A DNA stretch of 12,848 nucleotides from Eubacterium sp. (lineage in GTDB: Bacteria; Bacillota; Clostridia; Lachnospirales; Lachnospiraceae): contig DNFT01000086.1 of assembly GCA_003486385.1 (NCBI GenBank), positions 199 to 13,046 on the forward strand, given 5' to 3'. The notes under the pieces are model-generated. The model did not search any database. It was not told the DNA's origin and saw nothing but the letters and a program-made list of their open reading frames with translations. Made by a program: the position numbers and the translations under genes. Shown here one piece after another: positions 7,584 to 12,848 of this stretch; the stretch's first letter is position 1; each line of letters begins with the position of its first letter.

Positions 7584-8834
7584 ATGAAAAAATTCACTTC
7601 AGACTATATTAACAACCATAAGTACAATATTGCAATTGCAGGTACCGGATATGTCGGTCTATCACTTGCTGTGCTGCTCGCACAGCACAACCACGTCACA
7701 GCTGTGGACATTGTTCCTGAGAAGGTAGAGCTGATTAACAACCGCCGGTCTCCTATACATGATGATTATATTGAAAAATATTTATCGGAAAAAGAACTGG
7801 ATCTTACTGCTTCCACTGATGCCGTCTCCGCATATAAGAATGCCGACTTCATCATAATAGCGGCCTCCACGGACTATGACAGCAGCAGGAATTTCTTTGA
7901 CTGCTCAGCCGTAGAATCAATTCTTGAGCTTGTGCTTAAAACCAATCCCGATGCTGCTATTGTTATAAAATCGACAATACCTGTAGGCTATACCGAGGGT
8001 ATCCGAAAAAAATACCACACAAATAATATCATATTCAGTCCTGAATTTTTAAGGGAATCAAAAGCACTGTATGACAACCTGTATCCATCACGGATAATAG
8101 TTTCATGTGACAGCACATGTGAAGAGAAAGCCCATCTTTTTGCAGCATTGCTAAAACAGGGCGCACTCAAGGACAACATCGATACACTCTTTATGGGCTT
8201 TACAGAAGCTGAGGCTGTGAAGCTTTTTGCCAACACCTATCTGGCACTCCGTGTCTCCTACTTTAATGAGCTTGATACCTATGCCGAAGCCAAGGGTCTC
8301 AACTCTGCCGACATAATAAATGGCATATGCCTCGATCCGCGTATAGGAACACATTATAACAATCCATCATTCGGATATGGCGGATACTGTCTCCCGAAGG
8401 ACACAAAACAGCTGCTCGCCAACTTTCAGGATATACCGCAAAATATGATCACAGCAATTGTCGAATCCAACCACACAAGAAAGACTTTTATTGCAGACCG
8501 CGTCATGGAACTCGCACAGACTGATGCTGCAGACAGCTCATCCGGAAGAGAAATTATAATAGGAGTATACCGTCTGACCATGAAAAGCAATTCCGACAAC
8601 TTTAGACAGTCTGCAATTCAGGGAGTAATGAAACAGCTAAAAGCCAAAGGAGCCTCCATTATAATATATGAGCCGACGCTTCCTGATGGTTCGATTTTCT
8701 CAGACTGCAAAGTTATAAATAACCTGAATAAATTTAAAACCCTTTCTAATGCCATAATAGCTAACAGATATTCTCCGTGCCTTGATGATGTCAGCGGCAA
8801 GGTATATACCCGCGATATTTTTGGCCGTGACTAG
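7584..8834 (+). CDS. ugd: UDP-glucose 6-dehydrogenase
   Basis: This cytoplasmic enzyme (416 aa, EC 1.1.1.22) oxidises UDP-glucose twice with NAD to UDP-glucuronate, the substrate of the divergent decarboxylase. Domains in order: N-terminal NAD-binding Rossmann fold with GTGYVG (residues 20-25), the FSPEFLRESKAL segment (151-162), a central helical domain with KLFANTYLALRVSYFNEL, and the catalytic C269 in FGYGGYCLPKDTKQL. The UDP-binding C-terminal domain ends near the conserved NRYSPCLDDV. It resembles the short Ugd class found in capsule and exopolysaccharide loci. The ATG at 7584 is chosen because GGAGG (7570-7574) lies nine bases upstream and the promoter occupies the region of the earlier TTG. 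A strong terminator follows, so the gene appears monocistronic. Confidence 0.94.
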   Translation: MKKFTSDYINNHKYNIAIAGTGYVGLSLAVLLAQHNHVTAVDIVPEKVELINNRRSPIHDDYIEKYLSEKELDLTASTDAVSAYKNADFIIIAASTDYDSSRNFFDCSAVESILELVLKTNPDAAIVIKSTIPVGYTEGIRKKYHTNNIIFSPEFLRESKALYDNLYPSRIIVSCDSTCEEKAHLFAALLKQGALKDNIDTLFMGFTEAEAVKLFANTYLALRVSYFNELDTYAEAKGLNSADIINGICLDPRIGTHYNNPSFGYGGYCLPKDTKQLLANFQDIPQNMITAIVESNHTRKTFIADRVMELAQTDAADSSSGREIIIGVYRLTMKSNSDNFRQSAIQGVMKQLKAKGASIIIYEPTLPDGSIFSDCKVINNLNKFKTLSNAIIANRYSPCLDDVSGKVYTRDIFGRD

Positions 8835-8899
8835 AGAGCCAATATAAACCTTATCCGTCATTCCTGCTGTATATATCAAACAGTTACAGGAAGTAATAT

Positions 8900-8973
8900 A
8901 TAACAACAGGCTTGTCTGCGATGGACTGAATTGAAAAAACAATCCATTGCAGGCAGGCCTGTTATATTTTTTT
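8900..8973 (+). terminator. Rho-independent terminator of ugd
   Basis: A long stem is formed by 8900-8925 and 8943-8965 around a 17-base A-rich loop. ATAACA, GGC, CTGC and ATGGA blocks pair, three of the differing positions are tolerated as G:U pairs, and three bases bulge on the left arm. A run of seven T follows (8967-8973). It begins about 65 bases after the ugd stop. Confidence 0.88.
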
Positions 8974-9051
8974 CGTATTTCTCTTATTTTATTCTATGTG
9001 TTGTTATATTTCATTTTTATGTGCAAATTCCAGATACGCATCAAAGCACTC

Positions 9052-9078
9052 TATATATAATCACAAACGTGAATATAT
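9052..9078. repeat. AT-rich inverted repeat downstream of ugd and tldE
   Basis: TATATATAATCAC and GTGAATATATA flank a four-base AAAC loop and pair over about 10-11 bases. It lies between the ugd terminator and the end of tldE, where transcription from the two sides meets. It lacks a proper T tract on either strand, so it may be a weak terminator, a protective 3' hairpin for tldDE mRNA, or simply AT-rich sequence. Confidence 0.3.
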
Positions 9079-9119
9079 AATAATTTTACACCAATTATAT
9101 AAAATATCACCACGGGTAT

Positions 9120-10334
9120 TTATTTTTGTACCTCCATAGTCACCGCACACAGCATGCTGTCAGGGCCCGGGGCTCCCGTAACGGCACCAATATAGTCATC
9201 GCCGAGTAGCTCATAGAAATTGCCGCTGATATTCAGGTCAGGAAGCCGTCCGATAAGCCTGCCGTTTTCCATAAGATATGCCATCTGTACAGGTGCAGCA
9301 AAATGACCTCCCGGTGTGACATCACCTCCCGAGGTCACAACAACATACACAGCCTTTCCAGGAACTAGCGCGCTTAAGGCAGGAGCAGTCGGTTCTATGT
9401 AAAACCGATTAAAGCCAAGACCCGGAACACCGTCGTAACCGGCAACTGCCGTTCCCAGGTCAGGCAGATTAAATTGAGCCGATGATTTCTTTGTGGTCAG
9501 GACTCCTGTCAGGGTTCCTTTGTCAATCAGCGTCGGACGCAGGTCAGGCGCTACGCACCCTTCATCATCAAAAAAACAAACTCCCGAGTTTGTCGCAGGA
9601 TTCATATCGTTTTTGAATGAAAGCTTGTCCGAAAATGCCTTCTGTCCCAGCTTACCGCTAAGCAGCGATGCTCCTGAAACATACATCTCCGCCACAAAAT
9701 GCTGCAAAAATGTGCCGAACAAATCGGCGGTATCCATCACAACAGGATATCTTCCGGAAGCAATATCGGCAGGTATATAAAACGCATCATATTCTTTTTT
9801 AAACCGCGAGAGCAGCTCATCAGCATCAAAATGATTTCCCTTGTAACTGAACACAGTGTCAAACAAATTGCCTGAGCCTCTGTTTTGTGCAAGTAAACTG
9901 ATACTCACATTGCGTTCAGCACTTGTCAGATGCCGTCCCAACGAATTGCGATACTCGGTCTTCTGGTAATTCAGGCTGATTTTATTTGAAAAAGCAAACT
10001 TCGGACAGACCTCCCCAAGGCGATCCAGAAAACTCTGCATTGTAGGAATAAAATCAGACACGTGAATAATTTCCTCCTCATGCAGGCTTTCCTGCTCCAG
10101 GGCTCCGTCCAGCTTGCATGGATACGGAATACCAAGTGTGAGAGCCTCCATGGCTTTTTCTGTCAATTTCTGCTCGTCCGGTGTTCCAAGACACCCGGCA
10201 ATGCCGATGCATCCGTTTTCATACACGCGGACTGTGCCCGTCGTCTCCTCCTTTTCGCGGAAGCTGTCGATTTTGCCGCCAGTTACATTAAGTGTGACGG
10301 AACGCCTTGTTTTAATAATAAACTCTTTTTGCAT
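9120..10334 (-). CDS. TldE/PmbA-family subunit of the TldD/TldE metalloprotease
   Basis: This 404-residue protein is the non-catalytic partner in the TldD/E heterodimer, a cytoplasmic protease known in other bacteria to trim leader peptides and degrade small unfolded proteins. Its N-terminal half is family-typical and divergent. The C-terminal half has GASLLSGKLGQKAFSDKLSF (221-240), the GVCFFDDEGC block (251-260), TLTGVLTTKKSS (284-295) and the GDVTPGGHFAAPVQMAYLMENGR stretch near 348-369. It lacks the HExxxH zinc motif, as expected for TldE. It is somewhat shorter than the usual 430-450 residues. The start at 10334 is chosen because GAGG overlaps the TldD stop just upstream. The ORF opens seven codons earlier (10355), but that ATG lies inside tldD and has no clear site. 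The ten-base gap to tldD indicates one mRNA and translational coupling. Confidence 0.9.
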   Translation of the reverse strand: MQKEFIIKTRRSVTLNVTGGKIDSFREKEETTGTVRVYENGCIGIAGCLGTPDEQKLTEKAMEALTLGIPYPCKLDGALEQESLHEEEIIHVSDFIPTMQSFLDRLGEVCPKFAFSNKISLNYQKTEYRNSLGRHLTSAERNVSISLLAQNRGSGNLFDTVFSYKGNHFDADELLSRFKKEYDAFYIPADIASGRYPVVMDTADLFGTFLQHFVAEMYVSGASLLSGKLGQKAFSDKLSFKNDMNPATNSGVCFFDDEGCVAPDLRPTLIDKGTLTGVLTTKKSSAQFNLPDLGTAVAGYDGVPGLGFNRFYIEPTAPALSALVPGKAVYVVVTSGGDVTPGGHFAAPVQMAYLMENGRLIGRLPDLNISGNFYELLGDDYIGAVTGAPGPDSMLCAVTMEVQK

Positions 10335-10344
10335 GCTAATCACC

Positions 10345-11682
10345 TCACTGTACATTCATTGATGAAACACGGACATAAGGCCCGCCAAAGCCAACAGGCA
10401 GATTCATCTGCTCCATCTTTCCACAGCCGCCGGTCACAAATGACAGCAGCTTCACATCGCGTGTCAGTCCGTCAATCAGGCCAAGTGTTTCAAAAACAGA
10501 CCCCGTCAGCACACTTATCTGTACAGGCTGCCCAAGCCTGCCGTCAACTATCTCATAAGCAAGACTCGGTGCTATCGTAAAGGTGCTCATGCCGCTTCCG
10601 TGGCTGATTGTCTTTATAAAATATCCCTTCTTTATAGGCGCAATAAGCTGGTCAAAATCCAGGTCTCCGCCCTCAATATATGTAGTAGTCATACGCACGA
10701 TTGGCTCAAAGGTACAGTCGATTGCGCGGGCATTGCCTGTCAGAGCTTCGTCAAGTGCTGCTGCGGTCTGGGCGCTGTGCAGCCTTCCAGCCAATACTCC
10801 GTCCTTAATCAGATAATTCTTGCAGGCGCGTGTGCCCTCATCATCATACGGTACATAACCACATCCCGGAACCAATCCGCTCTCGGCAATGGACAAAATA
10901 GGCGAACCCACTTTTTTCCCTAGCTGCCATTCATCGCGCATGGTTTCATCGGAGAGCATGAAATCCGATTCAGACTTATGTCCGAAGGACTCATGTGCAA
11001 ACACGCCTGCCGCCTCCGGAGAAAGAACCACAGGATACCTGCCCGGAACCACAGGAACGGAATTACGCATGAACGCTGTCTGCTCTGTCATTGCGCTACG
11101 AATTTCATCGTCCAATCCCTTCAATTCGTCAAAATGTGTACAGCCCTTCTGCCAGTGCCCGGAAAATTTCTTTTCTCCTTCTGTCATATCGCAGTAAAAG
11201 GATAATCCGCAGGTCTGATAATCATATGTGATATCCGCACCAAGGCTTGACTGAAAATGGAACAGACTGTTGCGGTCAAGGTATGTGCCCTGCGGCATTG
11301 AGACACAGCTATCCTCGGACAGCAATGGCAGATACGACAACAAAAGATTCTGTTTTTCCTTCGCCGGAATATCCCTCACGGAGCAGTCCGCAAAACACAT
11401 CAGCGTATCCTTGTTGCGCTCAAAAAGGCGTACAACCTGGTCATCCAAAATCTGAGCATTCGGCGTGGCGGCATCATAAAGACCGTCCAGCGTTTTCTGT
11501 AAATTCTCCAAATCCGTCACCGATGCATAATACCACATCCTGCCGTCATACACCCTCAAAAATGCCCTGCACTCCACACGCGTTCTCATTTCCTCAAGAA
11601 TGCCCGCTTTGTACGAAATCGTGGTATGGCTGCGATCTTCGGTACGCACGTCGGCATAAAAGCCGTCCCTGAATTTTATCAT
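10345..11682 (-). CDS. tldD: TldD-family zinc metalloprotease subunit
   Basis: This is the catalytic subunit (445 aa) of the TldD/TldE protease. The zinc motif HESFGH spans residues 230-235 (H230, E231, H235), and the third ligand is C420 in GGCGKMEQMNLPVGFGGP. YVPYDDEGT (277-285), YIEGGDLDFDQL (345-356) and HGSGMSTFTIAPSLAYEI (371-388) are further family blocks. All active-site residues seen in the family are therefore present. The ATG follows AAGGAGG with a nine-base gap, and a promoter lies at 11725-11753. In E. coli the complex matures microcin B17 and degrades CcdA. No RiPP precursor, modifying enzyme or toxin-antitoxin gene is near here, so the natural substrate is unknown and may be encoded elsewhere. 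Confidence 0.93.
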   Translation of the reverse strand: MIKFRDGFYADVRTEDRSHTTISYKAGILEEMRTRVECRAFLRVYDGRMWYYASVTDLENLQKTLDGLYDAATPNAQILDDQVVRLFERNKDTLMCFADCSVRDIPAKEKQNLLLSYLPLLSEDSCVSMPQGTYLDRNSLFHFQSSLGADITYDYQTCGLSFYCDMTEGEKKFSGHWQKGCTHFDELKGLDDEIRSAMTEQTAFMRNSVPVVPGRYPVVLSPEAAGVFAHESFGHKSESDFMLSDETMRDEWQLGKKVGSPILSIAESGLVPGCGYVPYDDEGTRACKNYLIKDGVLAGRLHSAQTAAALDEALTGNARAIDCTFEPIVRMTTTYIEGGDLDFDQLIAPIKKGYFIKTISHGSGMSTFTIAPSLAYEIVDGRLGQPVQISVLTGSVFETLGLIDGLTRDVKLLSFVTGGCGKMEQMNLPVGFGGPYVRVSSMNVQ

Positions 11683-11724
11683 AATGAGGTTCCTCCTTAT
11701 GGCTGTATTTTGTTTTGTACCACT

Positions 11725-11753
11725 ATTTTATACCAATCCCAAAATTTATACAA
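11725..11753 (-). promoter_or_regulatory. tldDE promoter (sigma-A type)
   Basis: Read on the minus strand, TTGTAT (11748-11753) and TAAAAT (11725-11730) are 17 bases apart, and an overlapping TATAAA with a preceding TGG gives an extended -10. Transcription would start near 11718, leaving a leader of about 35 nt before the tldD ATG. Confidence 0.5.
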
Positions 11754-11805
11754 ACTAATTTATTTTACAGACTAATTTGTTTTATAAAGTTAATTGTTTT
11801 ATAAA
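11754..11805. repeat. AT-rich imperfect direct repeats next to the tldD promoter
   Basis: Three related units follow each other: ACTAATTTATTTTACAG (11754), ACTAATTTGTTTTATAAAG (11771) and GTTAATTGTTTTATAAA (11789), with a weaker fourth running into the stop codon of the next gene. They abut the upstream side of the tldD -35 box. That suits an UP element or repeated binding sites, but low-complexity AT sequence is an equally simple explanation. Confidence 0.4.
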
Positions 11806-11806
11806 T

Positions 11807-12142
11807 TTATTTGTTTAACAGTTTCTTCAAGAGCAGCTTCAGCTCCTCCTCCGGAAGAAATGGATATATGTCATCAAGATTTACGTCATATTTGTCATTC
11901 ACGCAGCCCTCAATCAGCTTGTGAAAGCCCTCGTCCGACACATACGGCAGATATTCCGATATATCTTTTCCCATTTCAACAGCCCTGAAAAACAGCTCAT
12001 CTACATCATCAATAAGTGTGAGTATATCATGTACCGTAACCCCCTCAAACTCTCCGTCCGGACTCTCTGCAATTTTTTCATATATCTCCATAAGCTCCTC
12101 ATCTTCAAAATACGGAAGCATCTTTTTTAAATTAATCTTCAT
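11807..12142 (-). CDS. Small acidic protein with repeated L-P-[YF] helical units, function unknown
   Basis: This 111-residue protein has no signal peptide or membrane helix and is strongly acidic with a lysine-rich tail. Three similar units are visible: LPYFEDEELMEIYEKI (9-24), LPYVSDEGFHKLIEGC (65-80) and YPFLPEEELKLLLKKL (93-108). Each has a proline-aromatic start, two to four acidic residues and a leucine-rich helix, suggesting a small helical-repeat protein for protein contacts. The ATG at 12142 is chosen because GAGGAGG ends seven bases before it; an upstream in-frame ATG (12181) has no such site. The restored frame of the broken XRE-type regulator upstream would end at 12132, overlapping this start by 11 bases. 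The protein was therefore probably co-translated with that regulator and may act with it. No family could be named; the gene itself is likely real. Confidence 0.75.
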   Translation of the reverse strand: MKINLKKMLPYFEDEELMEIYEKIAESPDGEFEGVTVHDILTLIDDVDELFFRAVEMGKDISEYLPYVSDEGFHKLIEGCVNDKYDVNLDDIYPFLPEEELKLLLKKLLNK

Positions 12143-12487
12143 AATCAAATCCTCCTCTTCTAACCAACTGCTGTTCCGCAACAGTCAGCTTGACAAACAA
12201 ATCGTGGTCAATCTTACAATGCCTGTTCTTCATGCTCTGCAGAACCCTCATTCTCTCATCGGGCGACAACTGATAAAACACCCGGGCGACAACTGATAAA
12301 ACACCCGGTCGACAGCTATTGGAAACTGTCCTGTCGTCATAAGCTTGAGTACATATTCCCTGCTCCTGTCGACAAATATATTATCCGGGTCAATATCCCC
12401 ATTGTCGTTGTCATTTATGCACAGCAGTTCATCAACACCTATCTGAAGAAGCCCCGACAGCTCCACCAGACTGTCGAGCGACGGCAT
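12132..12487 (-). pseudogene. XRE-type helix-turn-helix regulator, truncated and frameshifted
   Basis: The first residues still readable, MPSLDSLVELSGLLQIGVDE (LL follows), are the end of a Cro/CI-type HTH domain. The upstream helices are missing because the matching frame meets a stop within four codons beyond 12487. The frame then runs through VDRSREYVLKLMTTGQFPIA to a premature stop at 12248, caused by the 23-bp tandem duplication at 12260-12308. Removing one copy restores reading into SPDERMRVLQSMKNRH..DHDLFVKLTVAEQQLVRRGG and a stop at 12132-12134. That gives 110 codons from 12487, overlapping the start of the next gene by 11 bases. The restored tail is coherent, so an intact ancestor is likely. 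The regulator presumably controlled its own operon with the acidic protein. As it stands it cannot bind DNA through its HTH. An assembly error could explain either lesion. Confidence 0.8.
12260..12308. repeat. 23-bp perfect tandem duplication
   Basis: Bases 12260-12308 have period 23 without mismatch, giving just over two copies that begin at 12260 and 12283. Since 23 is not a multiple of three, the second copy shifts the frame of the XRE-type gene and creates a premature stop. Slippage between the copies would restore it. Confidence 0.95.
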
Positions 12488-12489
12488 TA

Positions 12490-12848
12490 CCTCAGTTTAT
12501 CTTAAAACCATTACAGGAAGATGGTAAAAATCTATTAGCTCTGGAGGTTTCTCCCGGCCGCAGCACCCCATATTATTACAAGGCAGACGGCGTGATGGAA
12601 GCATATATCCGTGTTGGAAATGAAAGCGTAATTGCCCCGGATTACATTGTGAATGAACTGATCTTAAAGGGAACCAATCAGTCCTTTGATACCCTAACAA
12701 CAGATGCGGTAAAAAAGGATTACAGCTTTACACTTCTGGAAGCAACCTATCTGGAACGGACTGGTCTCCGCTTTGAGCCATCCGATTATGTCTCCTTCGG
12801 TTTGGCTGACAAAAATGGGGTCTTGACCAATGCCGGAAAGCTCATGAC
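12490..12848 (+). pseudogene. AlbA_2-domain (Schlafen-like/RecG-like) gene, 5'-truncated, runs off the window
   Basis: An open plus-strand frame reads PQFILKPLQEDGKN..LALEVSPGRSTPYYYKADGVM, then EAYIRVGNESVIAPDYIVNE and, later, LTNAGKLM at the window end. The GxxxPYY..G..EAYIR.GN pattern followed by the helical segment and L(T)NAGKL is the second half of the AlbA_2 (PF04326) domain and the start of the region after it. Such proteins are described as putative DNA/RNA-binding or ATP-binding and often act as regulators or defence-related proteins. The first 80 or so residues expected, with the EFK and FANTDGG-type motifs, are absent. Upstream the frame is open only by chance in the XRE remnant, with no start codon or ribosome binding site. 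It could be a pseudogene or one side of a misjoined contig. Confidence 0.7.

Noticed and set aside
12248..12487. The 79-codon minus-strand frame as an intact small gene.
   Set aside because: It starts in the middle of an HTH domain without a good start context and ends because of the 23-bp duplication. The alternative frame beyond it gives a coherent continuation, so it is better described as part of a pseudogene.

Overview
The window looks like chromosomal DNA from a low-to-moderate GC Firmicute, most likely a member of the Lachnospiraceae/Clostridia. This is an inference from GGAGG-type ribosome binding sites, AT-rich intergenic DNA between GC-richer genes, a one-step meso-diaminopimelate dehydrogenase, a long modular GH2 glycosidase with a divergent AraC-type regulator, and a TldD/TldE pair. 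No rRNA, tRNA, CRISPR array, transposase or phage gene was seen.

Left part (1-5171): a 300-bp AT-rich leader carries a good promoter and a 19-bp DtxR/IdeR-box-like dyad ahead of ddh (meso-DAP dehydrogenase, +). A strong hairpin terminator separates ddh from the convergent 1216-residue GH2 beta-galactosidase-type enzyme (-). Its catalytic residues are intact, it has a long Ig-like and CBM6-like C-terminal half, and it lacks a signal peptide.

Middle (5172-8973): a 261-bp divergent control region with two long inverted repeats separates the GH2 gene from an AraC-family activator (+), which probably controls it. Next come two divergent nucleotide-sugar genes: UDP-glucuronate decarboxylase (UDP-xylose synthase, -) and UDP-glucose 6-dehydrogenase (+). 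Together they convert UDP-glucose to UDP-glucuronate and UDP-xylose, feeding a polysaccharide or glycoconjugate pathway that is not in the window. The dehydrogenase gene ends in a textbook terminator.

Right part (9120-12848): a tldD-tldE operon (-) encodes a TldD/PmbA-type metalloprotease complex with the HExxxH motif and cysteine ligand present in TldD. Upstream of it lies a small acidic repeat protein, and before that the remains of an XRE-type regulator whose frame overlapped the acidic-protein start. The regulator is broken twice: its HTH is cut off at about position 12488, and a 23-bp tandem duplication shifts its frame near the C-terminus. Directly across the cut begins the 5'-truncated remainder of an AlbA_2-type (putative DNA/RNA-binding, ATP-binding) gene on the other strand. 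Two divergent genes both missing their 5' ends at one point is what a deletion, or an assembly misjoin, between them would leave. No complete new multi-gene system is visible. The most unusual part is this right edge, followed by the ddh operator-like site and the symmetric GH2/araC control region.
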